Shown here piece by piece: positions 7,404 through 14,582 of a DNA stretch of 64,000 bases. The translations under genes and the position numbers were made by a program. Below the pieces are notes generated by a model that made no database searches, was not told where the DNA came from, and saw nothing but the letters and a program-made list of their open reading frames with translations. Source of the DNA: Paractinoplanes ovalisporus (GTDB lineage Bacteria; Actinomycetota; Actinomycetes; Mycobacteriales; Micromonosporaceae); contig NZ_JAENHP010000007.1 in the NCBI RefSeq assembly GCF_016834655.1, positions 372,001 through 436,000 on the forward strand. Direction: 5' to 3'. How positions within the stretch are numbered: the first letter of the stretch is position 1; each line of letters begins with the position of its first letter.

Positions 7404-8168
7404 TCAGCCGGCCACGCGCAGCTCGACCCCGTGCGCGTCGCACCAGCGGGCGGCGTCCTCGGTCACGCGCTCGGTGATGATGACGTCGACCCGGTCGAGT
7501 CCGCACACGGCCACGAAATCGGCCGCCCCGAACTTGCTGCTGTCCATCGGGGCCACCACCCGCCGGGCCCGGTCGATGACTGCCTGTTTGACCTGCGCCT
7601 CGGTCACGTCGGCGACGCTGATGCCGTCCGCGGTCAGGCCGCTGGCCCCGATGAACGCGACGTCGACCGTGAACCGGCCCAGGGTTTCGAGCGCGACCGG
7701 CCCGACCAGCGACCCGCCGAGCGGACGGACCGTGCCGCCCAGCAGCGTGTGCCGCAGCCCCTCCCGCCCGGCGACCGCGTGGGCCACCCCGAGCGCGTTG
7801 GTCAGGATGTTCAGGTCGAGCGGTTCCAGGCCCTCGGCGATTGCCTGCACCGTCGTTCCGGAGTCGAGGTAGACCGACTCGCCGCGGGCGATCTCCGCCC
7901 GGCACGCCTGCGCGATCTTCAGCTTGGCGTCGCGGTGCTGTCCGCTTCGGTCGTGCAGCGTCTGTTCGAGATGTGACTCGACCGCGATCGCGCCGCCGTG
8001 GGTGCGGCGCAGCAGCCGCCGGTTGTGCAGCTCGCTCAGGTCCTTGCGGATGGTCGGCTCGGTGACGCCCAGCATCTCAACGAGGTCGGACAGCCGGACC
8101 CGCCCCCGCGCCCGGACGGCGTCGACGATGCGCTGACGGCGCTCCTCGGCGAAAACCGGGCCGCTCAT
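7404..8168 (-). CDS. DeoR-family transcriptional repressor
   Basis: A 254-aa regulator with the N-terminal DeoR winged HTH (residues 6-60, with ERRQRIVDAVRARGRVRLSD and EPTIRKDLSEL) and the C-terminal DeoR sensor domain (about 75-235, with LDSGTTVQAIAEGL, ILTNAL, GGTVR and FIGASGL). This domain usually binds a phosphorylated sugar. The gene is the last of a minus-strand operon with a MocA-type dehydrogenase, a sugar isomerase and a hydrolase, which it probably controls. Its ATG overlaps the stop (ATGA) of a 30-codon ORF created by duplication, so translation may be coupled to it. Confidence 0.88.
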   Translation of the reverse strand: MSGPVFAEERRQRIVDAVRARGRVRLSDLVEMLGVTEPTIRKDLSELHNRRLLRRTHGGAIAVESHLEQTLHDRSGQHRDAKLKIAQACRAEIARGESVYLDSGTTVQAIAEGLEPLDLNILTNALGVAHAVAGREGLRHTLLGGTVRPLGGSLVGPVALETLGRFTVDVAFIGASGLTADGISVADVTEAQVKQAVIDRARRVVAPMDSSKFGAADFVAVCGLDRVDVIITERVTEDAARWCDAHGVELRVAG

Positions 8169-8320
8169 CCGGCCAGCGCCTTCGCCGCAGCGGCCCGTAC
8201 GGCGTCGACGGTGCGCTGACGGCGCTCCTCGGCGAAAACCGGGCCTGTCTGCGGCATGGGCCGGAGTCTAGTGGTCATCCGGCCAAGGCCTTCGCGACCA
8301 CGGCCCGTACGGCGTCCTGA
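8124..8320 (-). repeat. Chimaeric duplication joining deoR 5' and hydrolase 3' sequences
   Basis: The first codons of the DeoR gene (8124-8163) recur at 8207-8246, 83 bp away. The last codons of the upstream hydrolase (8277-8320) recur at 8166-8209. Both copies meet in GACGCCGTACGGGCC-like sequence (encoding DAVRA), which occurs naturally in both genes. This fits unequal crossing-over at a 15-bp microhomology between hydrolase 3' end and deoR 5' end, followed by a deletion of roughly 28 bp in the copy next to deoR. Confidence 0.75.
8165..8257 (-). CDS. 30-aa chimaeric mini-ORF upstream of deoR
   Basis: Reads MPQTGPVFAEERRQRTVDAV and ends AKALAG. The first half is a DeoR N-terminus and the second half is the hydrolase C-terminus, joined in frame through the shared DAVRA segment. 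It starts 17 nt after the hydrolase stop, and its TGA overlaps the DeoR ATG. The peptide probably has no function itself. It may carry ribosomes from the hydrolase to deoR, or it may represent the ancestral deoR start. Confidence 0.4.
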   Translation of the reverse strand: MPQTGPVFAEERRQRTVDAVRAAAAKALAG

Positions 8321-9024
8321 TGTTCGGTCGGATCGGGCAGCTTGGGCGGCACCATGATCAGCCGCGAGCCCGGGTTCCGCCGATGCAGCTCGCGGGCCAG
8401 CGACTCCGGATGCACCGGGTCGCCCGGAGCGGCCACGATCGTCAGATCAACCCCGGTTTCCCCGTACGGGAATGACAACGGCATCTGGTCCAGAACGCGC
8501 GCCCGTTCGACGGCGTAGGGGCGGTCGAACTGCCCCAGCAGCGACTGCGCCATCGCCGGCGCCTCGGCCGCGATCCGCTGATAGGAGTCCGTCCTGAGGA
8601 AGGCGTCGCGGTCGGGCAGCAGCCGCGCGATGGTCCGGAACACCTCGAGGTGCGCCGGCGGCTCATCCAGCCAGGACGGCCGCACGAGCACGAGCCGTTC
8701 GACGAGTTCGGGATGAGCGGCGGCCAACGCCTGGGCCACCCCCGCGCCCATCGAGACCCCGACGACCGGAACCGGCGAGGTCAGCAGCCCCGCGACCCGC
8801 TCGGCGAACGCCGCGAACGTGACCGGCTCGTCCGGCGTGAGGTCGGTGTCGCCGTGCCCGGGCAGGTCGGGCGCGATCCGGGTGGCCTCGAACGTGGACG
8901 GAAGCAGCCCCAGCGCCTGGGTCCGGTCGCCGCCGAGCCCGTGCAGCAGCAGGACCGGCCGCCCGCTACCGGCCAGCGTGTGGAAAAGCGGACCCAGGCG
9001 TCCGCGTGGGGGCTGATGCGTCAT
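8275..9024 (-). CDS. Alpha/beta hydrolase
   Basis: A 249-aa alpha/beta-hydrolase counted from the ATG at 9024 (MTHQPPRGRLG). Seen are the oxyanion segment LLLHGLGGDR, nucleophile elbow GVSMG, PDLPGHGDTD, and a late APGDPVHP segment that should hold the acid. A catalytic His is expected near the C-terminus (TEHQDAV). Family members include lactonases and esterases; in a sugar-oxidation operon a lactonase role is plausible but unproven. The open frame extends 25 codons further upstream, but that part is repeat sequence. The ATG overlaps the stop of a 16-aa ORF in the upstream array. Confidence 0.8.
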   Translation of the reverse strand: MTHQPPRGRLGPLFHTLAGSGRPVLLLHGLGGDRTQALGLLPSTFEATRIAPDLPGHGDTDLTPDEPVTFAAFAERVAGLLTSPVPVVGVSMGAGVAQALAAAHPELVERLVLVRPSWLDEPPAHLEVFRTIARLLPDRDAFLRTDSYQRIAAEAPAMAQSLLGQFDRPYAVERARVLDQMPLSFPYGETGVDLTIVAAPGDPVHPESLARELHRRNPGSRLIMVPPKLPDPTEHQDAVRAVVAKALAG

Positions 9025-9071
9025 TGCGCGGCCCGCCGCAGCAGGTCGGCACCGGGGGGTTGAGGCGTCAT
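9021..9071 (-). CDS. 16-aa relay ORF between repeat ORF and hydrolase
   Basis: Encodes MTPQPPGADLLRRAAQ. The start resembles the hydrolase start (MTHQPPRG) and the end resembles the isomerase C-terminus (ADLLRWAAQ). Its ATG overlaps the stop of the 80-aa repeat ORF, and its own TGA overlaps the hydrolase ATG, both as ATGA. It probably transmits ribosomes rather than acting as a peptide. Confidence 0.35.
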   Translation of the reverse strand: MTPQPPGADLLRRAAQ

Positions 9072-9310
9072 TGCGAGGACCGCCGCGAAAGGTTGGCACC
9101 CGGGGGCTGCGGCGTCATTGCGAGGCCCGCCGCAAACAGGTCGGTACCCGGGGGCTGAGGCGTCATTGCGAGGCCCGCCGCAAACAGGTCGGTACCGGGG
9201 GACGGAGGCGTCACTGTGCGGCCCGCCGCAAACAGGTCGGTACCGGGGGACGGAGGCGTCACTGCGCGGCCCGCCGCAAACAGGTTGGCACCCGGGGGCC
9301 AGGGCGTCAC
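9022..9310 (-). repeat. 48-bp tandem copies of an isomerase-stop/hydrolase-start junction
   Basis: Seven copies of the stop/start junction occur with the initiator codon at 9310, 9262 and 9214 (GTG) and 9166, 9118, 9071 and 9024 (ATG). Spacings are 48, 48, 48, 48, 47 and 47 bp. Each unit contains GCCGCGCA(A/G)TGACGC, which is the end of the isomerase overlapping the start of the hydrolase. The two 47-bp spacings break the frame and create the two stop/start relays. Confidence 0.9.
9068..9310 (-). CDS. 80-aa repeat ORF translationally linked to the isomerase
   Basis: An open frame of five 16-residue units with consensus (V/M)TPxPPGTDLFAAGxA. It starts with a GTG that overlaps the isomerase stop (GTGA) and ends with a TGA that overlaps the next ATG. 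Each unit is a copy of the isomerase C-terminus followed by the hydrolase N-terminus. Whether the product is stable or useful cannot be told; the arrangement keeps the operon translationally connected despite a 289-bp expansion. Confidence 0.4.
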   Translation of the reverse strand: MTPWPPGANLFAAGRAVTPPSPGTDLFAAGRTVTPPSPGTDLFAAGLAMTPQPPGTDLFAAGLAMTPQPPGANLSRRSSQ

Positions 9311-10128
9311 TGCGCGGCCCACCGCAACAGGTCGGCCCGCACCCGCGGGGCGTCGGCCTCGGAGGCGTCCTGCACGATCAGCGGCACCGGCGCGATCCGG
9401 TTGAGCTGGGCCAGCACGGCCGGGTAGTTCATCAACCCGGCCCCGGCCGCCGAATAGCCCGCGGTCACGACGTCTTTGGCCTGTGCGCCGACCACACGGT
9501 CGCCGAGCAGGTCGACCGCCTCGCCCAGGATCTCGTTCTGGCGGCTCACCGTCTGCGGGGTGAGCAGGTTGGCCGGGTCGAGCACGATGCCGACCGGGGC
9601 GTCGTCGCCGAGTTCGGCGAGCAGCCGGGCCGCGGTGGGCGCGTCCCGGATCACGTTGCCCGGTTCGGGTTCGACCCCGAGCCGTACGCCCGCGCTCTCG
9701 GCCGCCTCCAGCAACGGATCCAGTGTCTTGCGTAGGTCGGTCCAGGCGTCCGGATCGGTGTTGCCGGGGTGGGCGCGCCACATGTTCTCCGGGTCGCGCG
9801 TGCCGGTGCACAGGGTCACCACGTCGGCGCCGAGGAGGGGCACCAGACCGATCAGCCGTACGGCCTCGGCGGTCTGCCGTTCCCGCAGCTCGACGTCGGG
9901 GTGGATGACGTTGAACGTGCCCGAGACGCTGGGAATGCCGATGCCGGCCGCGTCGAAAGACCGATGGACCTCGCCAAAACGATCGATGTCAAACGTCAGC
10001 GTGGGTAGGCCGATCGCGGCGAAGTTCCAGTGGGCGAGCCGATAGCCGGCGGCCCCGACCGCCCCGGCCACCTCGGCCGGCGTGTCACGGACGAACGTGC
10101 GGGCGAAGATGCCGAGCGAGAGGTTCAC
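9307..10128 (-). CDS. Sugar phosphate isomerase/epimerase (xylose-isomerase-like TIM barrel)
   Basis: A 273-aa AP-endonuclease-2/xylose-isomerase-like TIM barrel. Seen are the start NLSLGIFARTF, VSGTFNVIHPD, VTLCTGTRDPENMW, a metal-ligand type GVEPEPGN (Glu), LDPANLL, and AKDVVT near the C-terminus. These match the acidic and His/Asp metal sites of the family. Such enzymes act on keto or inosose sugars in inositol and rare-sugar catabolism. The GTG start overlaps the MocA dehydrogenase stop by 4 nt. Its last residues (ADLLRWAAQ) are the source of the downstream repeat array. Confidence 0.85.
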   Translation of the reverse strand: MNLSLGIFARTFVRDTPAEVAGAVGAAGYRLAHWNFAAIGLPTLTFDIDRFGEVHRSFDAAGIGIPSVSGTFNVIHPDVELRERQTAEAVRLIGLVPLLGADVVTLCTGTRDPENMWRAHPGNTDPDAWTDLRKTLDPLLEAAESAGVRLGVEPEPGNVIRDAPTAARLLAELGDDAPVGIVLDPANLLTPQTVSRQNEILGEAVDLLGDRVVGAQAKDVVTAGYSAAGAGLMNYPAVLAQLNRIAPVPLIVQDASEADAPRVRADLLRWAAQ

Positions 10129-11159
10129 AGCTTCACCTCGGCGCCGCTCCCGACCGCTGCGGCGGTGGCCTCGATCAGCCGTACGGCGGAAAGCCCGTCC
10201 CGGACATCAGGCGTGACCGGCCCCTCGCCGCGGATCGCGCGCGCGAACGCCTCGATCTGCCGCTCGTAGGCGTCGCCGTCGGGCAGCACCGGCGTGACGG
10301 TCTCGCCGCCCGCGTAGGCCTGCACGGTCGAGGCGAGCCGGTAGAACGGGAACGGCGTGTCGACCCGGATCGAACCGGTGGCGCCGAAGACCTCGATGCC
10401 CTCGCTGGGCACGCCGGGCACGTCGACCGTGATGCCGACCGTGCCGATGGCGCCCGAGGCCATGGTCAGCAGGGCCTGCCAGTATTGGTCGCGGCCGTCC
10501 TGGCGGTGCTTGGCGATCACCGAGGCGACGTCGCCGAGCAGGTAGCGGACGGTGTCGAAGACGTGCGCGCCGTGCGTGGCCAGCAGGTAGCGCCGCCGGT
10601 CGGCCTTGAACGTGGCCTCGGCGCCGCGCGCGGCCTCGTCGGCGAAGACGGGCGGGAACAGCGTGGCCTCGATGCCGGGGCGCAGGTCGCCGATGCGGTA
10701 CCAGGCGTTGAACGTACGGGCCGTTCCGAGTTTTCCGGTGACGAACCTGTGGGCGTACTCGAGGCCGGGGTCGTGTCGTTTCATGGCGCCGACCTGCAGC
10801 AGCCGGCCGGTCTGATCGACGAGGTCGGCCAGCGCCTCGGCCTCGCCCGAGTCGGCGGCCAGGGGCTTCTCGACCAGAACGTGCTTGCCCGCGCGCAGGG
10901 CCTCGGCGGCGATCGGGAAGTGGAACCGGTCGGGTGCGGCGACGATCACCGCCTCGACTCCGGGGTCGGCGAACACCTCGGCCTGACTGGTGTGCGCCGC
11001 CGGGACGCCGTAGCGGCGGGCGACGTCGGACGCCACCTGTCCGCTCGGGTCGGCCACCGCGACCAGCGTGACGCCGTCGGCCTTCTCGATCGCGGGCAGA
11101 TGCGCCACCTGGGCGATCCGGCCGCATCCGATCAGGGCGATGCGTACGGGCTGGGCCAT
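10125..11159 (-). CDS. Gfo/Idh/MocA-family oxidoreductase
   Basis: A 344-aa NAD(P)-dependent sugar dehydrogenase counted from the ATG at 11159 (MAQPVRIALIGCGRIAQ). The Rossmann motif GCGRIA is at about residues 10-15, EKPLA (the family EKP motif) at about 93-97, and the C-terminal alpha/beta domain runs from about 125 to 344. An AAGGAA ribosome-binding site (11165-11170 reverse strand) decides the start over the longer frame from 11225. First gene of the operon MocA-isomerase-hydrolase-DeoR, with 4-nt overlaps throughout. Repeated AAACGAA elements upstream are likely binding sites for the operon's DeoR protein. The substrate is probably a cyclitol or sugar. Confidence 0.88.
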   Translation of the reverse strand: MAQPVRIALIGCGRIAQVAHLPAIEKADGVTLVAVADPSGQVASDVARRYGVPAAHTSQAEVFADPGVEAVIVAAPDRFHFPIAAEALRAGKHVLVEKPLAADSGEAEALADLVDQTGRLLQVGAMKRHDPGLEYAHRFVTGKLGTARTFNAWYRIGDLRPGIEATLFPPVFADEAARGAEATFKADRRRYLLATHGAHVFDTVRYLLGDVASVIAKHRQDGRDQYWQALLTMASGAIGTVGITVDVPGVPSEGIEVFGATGSIRVDTPFPFYRLASTVQAYAGGETVTPVLPDGDAYERQIEAFARAIRGEGPVTPDVRDGLSAVRLIEATAAAVGSGAEVKL

Positions 11160-11180
11160 CTCGGTTCCTTCCGTCCGGGC

Positions 11181-11279
11181 CGAAACGAGCTGAACCGAAA
11201 CGGTAACACGCCAAAACGAAGACAAACGAAAGCGACCTTTGCCCGTACGGGAAACCGGGTTTGATCTGCGGAACGAAAC
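11181..11279 (-). promoter_or_regulatory. AAACGAA/CGAAAC operator-like cluster before the MocA operon
   Basis: The MocA gene leader holds CGAAAC at 11181, the palindrome ACCGAAACGGT at 11194-11204, two direct AAACGAA copies at 11214-11220 and 11224-11230 (10 bp apart, one helical turn), and GAACGAAAC at 11271-11279. On the gene's strand these read TTCGTTT. DeoR-family repressors often bind TTTCG-type direct repeats, so this is the likely operator of the DeoR protein encoded at the end of the operon. Confidence 0.45.
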
Positions 11280-11293
11280 AGGGCGTCGGCGGC

Positions 11294-11437
11294 GGCTGCC
11301 GGATCGCGGCCGGGGCCTCGGCGGTGCGGATTTCTGGCGGGGGCTGCCCGATCGCGGCCGGGGTCTCGGTGGTTCGGATTTCTGGCGGCGGCTGTCGGAT
11401 CGGGGCGAGGGCGTTCGTGGCAGAGGTGAGAGGCTGC
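11294..11437 (+). repeat. 48-bp tandem repeat between divergent operons
   Basis: Three imperfect units start at 11294, 11342 and 11390, each GGCTGYCSGATCGSGGCSRG followed by a ggatttctggcgg segment. They fill the gap between the MocA promoter region and the DGPF gene. No gene is recognised in them; the open plus-strand frame through the array has no family match. Confidence 0.75.
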
Positions 11438-11473
11438 CCGGAACGGTTGGCCGCGAGCAGGAGATGAGCCGAG

Positions 11474-11806
11474 ATGCAGTATCTGGTTTCCGTGATCGAC
11501 GACAAGTCCAACTCCGGCACCGAGGAGGAGATGGTGGCGATCGACGCGTTCAACGCGGGCGTGCAGGCGGCCGGCCACTGGGTCTTCGCCGGCGGGCTGG
11601 CCTCGCCCAGTACCGCCACCGTCATCGACAACCGCGACGGCCAGGCGTTGTTCACCGACGGGCCGTTCGTCGAAACGAAGGAGTACATGGCCGGGTTCTG
11701 GGTGTTCGAGGCGCCCGACCTCGATGTGGCGCTGCGGCTCGCGGCCGACGGCAGCCGGGCCTGCAACCGCCGGGTCGAGGTCCGCCCCTTCCTCGACCCC
11801 GCATGA
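11474..11806 (+). CDS. YciI-like DGPF-domain protein
   Basis: A 110-aa single-domain protein with the family signature FTDGPFVETKEYMAGFWVFE at about residues 60-79. DGPF proteins are ferredoxin-like folds of uncertain activity, and are well known as genomic partners of ECF42 sigma factors. Here the stop overlaps the sigma-factor ATG (ATGA), giving tight co-expression. Ribosome-binding site GAGCAGGAGATGAG lies just upstream of the ATG at 11474. A role as sensor, substrate or target of the sigma factor is possible; none is shown by sequence. Confidence 0.88.
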   Translation: MQYLVSVIDDKSNSGTEEEMVAIDAFNAGVQAAGHWVFAGGLASPSTATVIDNRDGQALFTDGPFVETKEYMAGFWVFEAPDLDVALRLAADGSRACNRRVEVRPFLDPA

Positions 11807-13095
11807 GCGATTCCCGTACGACGATGGGCCGCGACGACGACGATTCCCCCGCGGCGATGAGCCTGGTCCAAGACGATTCCCGTACGGCGGTAAGCCGGGC
11901 CCACCGAGAGGAGTGGGCCCGGATCGTCGCGTCCCTGACCAGGCGTTACGGAGATCTCGACATCGCCGAGGAGGCCGCCGCCGAGGCGTTCGCGATCGCC
12001 GTCGAGAAGTGGCCGGAGGACGGGGTGCCGCCGAACCCGGGCGCCTGGCTGACCACGACCGCCAACCGCAAGGCCATCGACCGGATCCGCCGGGAGGGCA
12101 AGCGCGACGACAAGCACAAGGAGGCCCGGATGCTCCACGACGACACGCCGCTCGAGCCCCTGGGCGCCATCGAGGACGAGCGGCTGCGGCTGATCTTCAC
12201 CTGCTGCCACCCGGCGCTGGCCCCCGAGACCCGGGTCGCGCTGACGCTGCGCATGGTCGGCGGCCTGACCGTGCCCGAGATCGCGCGCGCCTTCCTGGTG
12301 CGCGAGACCGCCATGGAACAGCGGATCACCCGGGCCAAAGCCAAGATCAAGGCGGCCCGCATCCCGTACCGGGTGCCGGCGGCGGAAGACCTTCCCGTAC
12401 GCGTCGCCGGCGTCCTCGCCGTGCTCTTCCTGATCTTCAACGAGGGCTACCTGGCGACCGGCCCCGCCACCGATCCGGTGCGCCGCGATCTGACCGCCGA
12501 GGCGATCCGGCTGGCCCGGCTGATCCGCGCCCTGCTGCCCGGCGACGGCGAGGTGGCCGGGCTGCTGGCGTTGATGCTGCTCACCGAGGCCCGCCACGCC
12601 GCCCGTGTCTCGGCCACCGGCGAGCTGGTCACCCTGGACCGCCAGGACCGCGGATCGTGGGACCGGACCCTGATCGCCGAGGGCCACGCCCTCGTACGGG
12701 AACGCCTGGCCGCCGGCGAAGCGCCCGGCCGCTACCAGATCCTGGCCGCGATCAACGCCGTGCACACCGACGCGCGCGACGTCCGCGACACCGACTGGTC
12801 GCAGGTCGTCGCCCTCTACGACCAGCTCGTCCGGGTCGACCCGTCACCGATCGTCGCCCTCAACCGCGCGGTCGCGGTGGCCGAGATGGACGGCCCCGAG
12901 GTGGCGCTGGCCGCTGTCGACCGCCTCGCCGACCGGCTCTCCGCCTACCACGCGTTCCACGCGACCCGGGCCGACCTGCTGCGCCGCCTGGGCCGCAGCG
13001 CCGACTCCCGGGCCGCCTACGACCAGGCGATCGAGCTGGCCGGCAACACCGCCGAGATCGCGTATCTGACCCGCAGGCGCGACGAGCTGGGATAA
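11803..13095 (+). CDS. ECF42-type RNA polymerase sigma factor
   Basis: A 430-aa ECF sigma factor with region 2 (about residues 30-100, EEWARIVASL, YGDLDIAEEAAAEAF, ANRKAIDRIRRE), region 4 (about 125-190, LTLRMVGGLTVPEIARAFL, QRITRAKAKIK) and a long C-terminal TPR-like extension (about 215-430), which is typical of ECF42. No anti-sigma gene adjoins; ECF42 members are thought to be controlled through the C-terminal extension. The first 35 residues contain three GAY-TCCCGTACGGCG-like repeats (DDSRTA), another 5'-end duplication. Translationally coupled to the DGPF gene. Confidence 0.88.
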   Translation: MSDSRTTMGRDDDDSPAAMSLVQDDSRTAVSRAHREEWARIVASLTRRYGDLDIAEEAAAEAFAIAVEKWPEDGVPPNPGAWLTTTANRKAIDRIRREGKRDDKHKEARMLHDDTPLEPLGAIEDERLRLIFTCCHPALAPETRVALTLRMVGGLTVPEIARAFLVRETAMEQRITRAKAKIKAARIPYRVPAAEDLPVRVAGVLAVLFLIFNEGYLATGPATDPVRRDLTAEAIRLARLIRALLPGDGEVAGLLALMLLTEARHAARVSATGELVTLDRQDRGSWDRTLIAEGHALVRERLAAGEAPGRYQILAAINAVHTDARDVRDTDWSQVVALYDQLVRVDPSPIVALNRAVAVAEMDGPEVALAAVDRLADRLSAYHAFHATRADLLRRLGRSADSRAAYDQAIELAGNTAEIAYLTRRRDELG

Positions 13096-13230
13096 CACCG
13101 GCGTGCGCAGCCGGGGACAGTGCCGGCGCGCCCGAGCGCGGGGTGGGACCCGGGTGTTCGACGGGCGCGAGCCCGCCCCGCGCGGGGGAAGGCTGGATGG
13201 CGTCCGCATCCCGGAGAGGCAGGGACTGTC

Positions 13231-13349
13231 ATGACCGGCGATGCCATCCGGCCCTTCACCGTGCGGTTTCCCGACGAGGCCGGGCTCGGTCGTCGAACTG
13301 CTCGACGCGGTCGGCCGAGGTGCGCGCCGCATTCCGGCCCCGGCGGTGA
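13231..13349 (+). pseudogene. Relic of an epoxide-hydrolase N-terminal domain
   Basis: After a plausible ribosome-binding site (GAGAGGCAGGGA), an ATG opens MTGDAIRPFTVRFPDEAGLG, which resembles the start of epoxide hydrolases (IRPF followed by a PDEAL-type helix). The similarity ends after about 35 codons, where the frame runs into the convergent lamin-tail gene. No alpha/beta-hydrolase core follows, so this looks like a 5' remnant. The call rests on a short motif only. The rest of 13096-13230 shows no gene. Confidence 0.3.
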
Positions 13350-13793
13350 TCAGCACCGGGTGGTGACGACCTTCTTCCAGGTGCAGGTGTCCATTGTCGC
13401 GCCGGACGGGCTGCGCAAAGTGGCGGTGTCGCCGGTGTTGTTCCAGATGTAGTTGCCCGAACCCCAGTAGAAATGACCCGCCGGCGAGCCCTGCGTGCCC
13501 TTACCGGTGTGCACGGTGAAAGTGCCCTTTCTGGGCAGCGTGATGGCGCCGAACTTGATGACTTTGCCGGCCGCGTCCTTGACCGACCAGTCCTTCAGGC
13601 TCACCGGCCGGTCCAGCTGGTTGGTGAGCTTGAAGTACTCCTGGTTGAGGCTCGTGTTGGTGCGGTTGTCGGTGCCGGGGGAGTCGACATAGACGTACGT
13701 GAAAAGAACCGGCTTGGTGACGGCCGATGCCGGCGCGGCGCCGAAACCGAGAACGGCGGCAACCACGGCCGGAGGAACGAGAAGTTTTCGCAT
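13350..13793 (-). CDS. Secreted lamin-tail-domain protein
   Basis: A 147-aa exported protein. A Sec signal peptide spans residues 1-24 (MRKLL, hydrophobic VVAAVLGFGAA, cleavage after ASA). The mature part is a single lamin-tail (LTD) immunoglobulin-like domain with NQEYFKLTNQLDRPVSLKDW, GKVIKF, HTGKGT and IWNNTGDTATLRSPSG. Secreted LTD proteins are common in actinomycetes; some accompany nucleases or adhesive functions, but this one has no enzyme domain. AAAGGA ribosome-binding site lies 8 nt before the ATG at 13793. The last Cys pair (DTC, TTRC) may form a disulfide. Confidence 0.8.
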   Translation of the reverse strand: MRKLLVPPAVVAAVLGFGAAPASAVTKPVLFTYVYVDSPGTDNRTNTSLNQEYFKLTNQLDRPVSLKDWSVKDAAGKVIKFGAITLPRKGTFTVHTGKGTQGSPAGHFYWGSGNYIWNNTGDTATLRSPSGATMDTCTWKKVVTTRC

Positions 13794-13982
13794 CGGAATC
13801 CTTTGTGGTCGGAGGCGTCGGTGACCTTTGTAACGACGTGCGATGCCGGACGCCGTCGGGCGATCGGACCGTTGTGCCACCCGTCCGGCGCGCATTTCCC
13901 GCAGAAAGTTGCCGGCCCGTTGTCGGATGGCGCTATCCCCTTTCGTGGAGAAGGTGACAGACCCACCGAGAAAGGAACTGAC

Positions 13983-14561
13983 ATGACCGCCACCTACACC
14001 TGGGACGTCTTCTCCACGCTCGACGGCTACGGCTCCTACGCCGAGGGCGCCGACTGGGGCGGATATTGGAGCAAGCAGGGCCCCGAACTGCTCGCGCACC
14101 GCGCCGCCCTGTTCGACAGCGGCCCGCGGATGGTCTTCGGGGCCACCACTTTCCGCGAGACGGCCGAGATCATGGCCTCGGGCATCGATCCCAACGCGCT
14201 CGACGAGTGGAACGTCCGGACGCTGCGGGCGCCGGCGACGGTGATCTCCTCGACGCTCACGGACACCCTGGGCTGGCCCGACGCGACCATCGTGAGCGGG
14301 GACGCCGTCGACATCGTGAAGCGTCTCAAACAGGAGTCGGACGTTCCGCTGCGCTCGCAGGCCAGCCTGTCGCTGAACTGGGCGCTGATGGCCGCCGGCC
14401 TGGTCGACCGCCTGCAGGTGACGATCTTCCCGGTGATCTCCGGACGCACCGGGACCAGCCCGATCCTGGGCGGGGCGGGCGACTTCGACCTGGAGCTTCT
14501 GGAGAGCCGGACCCTCGACGGGCGCACCCAGGAACTGGTCTATCGGCCCACCCCGCGGTGA
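13983..14561 (+). CDS. Dihydrofolate reductase-like (RibD C-terminal) protein
   Basis: A 192-aa protein of the RibD_C/DHFR-like superfamily: MTATYTWDVFSTLDGYG at the N-terminus, MVFGATTFRE (NADPH-binding type motif), and SGRTGTSPILGG with DLELLESRTL near the C-terminus. Such stand-alone proteins are widespread in actinobacteria and of unknown substrate; they are not the folate-pathway DHFR. GAAAGGA ribosome-binding site lies 6 nt before the ATG. Transcribed alone, divergent from the lamin-tail gene; the 189-nt gap (13794-13982) should hold both promoters. Confidence 0.8.
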   Translation: MTATYTWDVFSTLDGYGSYAEGADWGGYWSKQGPELLAHRAALFDSGPRMVFGATTFRETAEIMASGIDPNALDEWNVRTLRAPATVISSTLTDTLGWPDATIVSGDAVDIVKRLKQESDVPLRSQASLSLNWALMAAGLVDRLQVTIFPVISGRTGTSPILGGAGDFDLELLESRTLDGRTQELVYRPTPR

Positions 14562-14582
14562 GGCCCCGGCCGCCGGCCCGGC

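Noticed and set aside
6860..7477. Long open frames on both strands through the 63-bp array, for example a 205-codon Gly/Cys/Arg-rich one
   Set aside because: The period is a multiple of three, so one open unit opens every unit on several frames. No ribosome-binding site, family match or codon bias supports translation.
10207..12765. 852-codon minus-strand frame across the MocA promoter and the sigma-factor gene
   Set aside because: It is antisense to the ECF42 gene and out of frame with the MocA gene; no recognisable domain.
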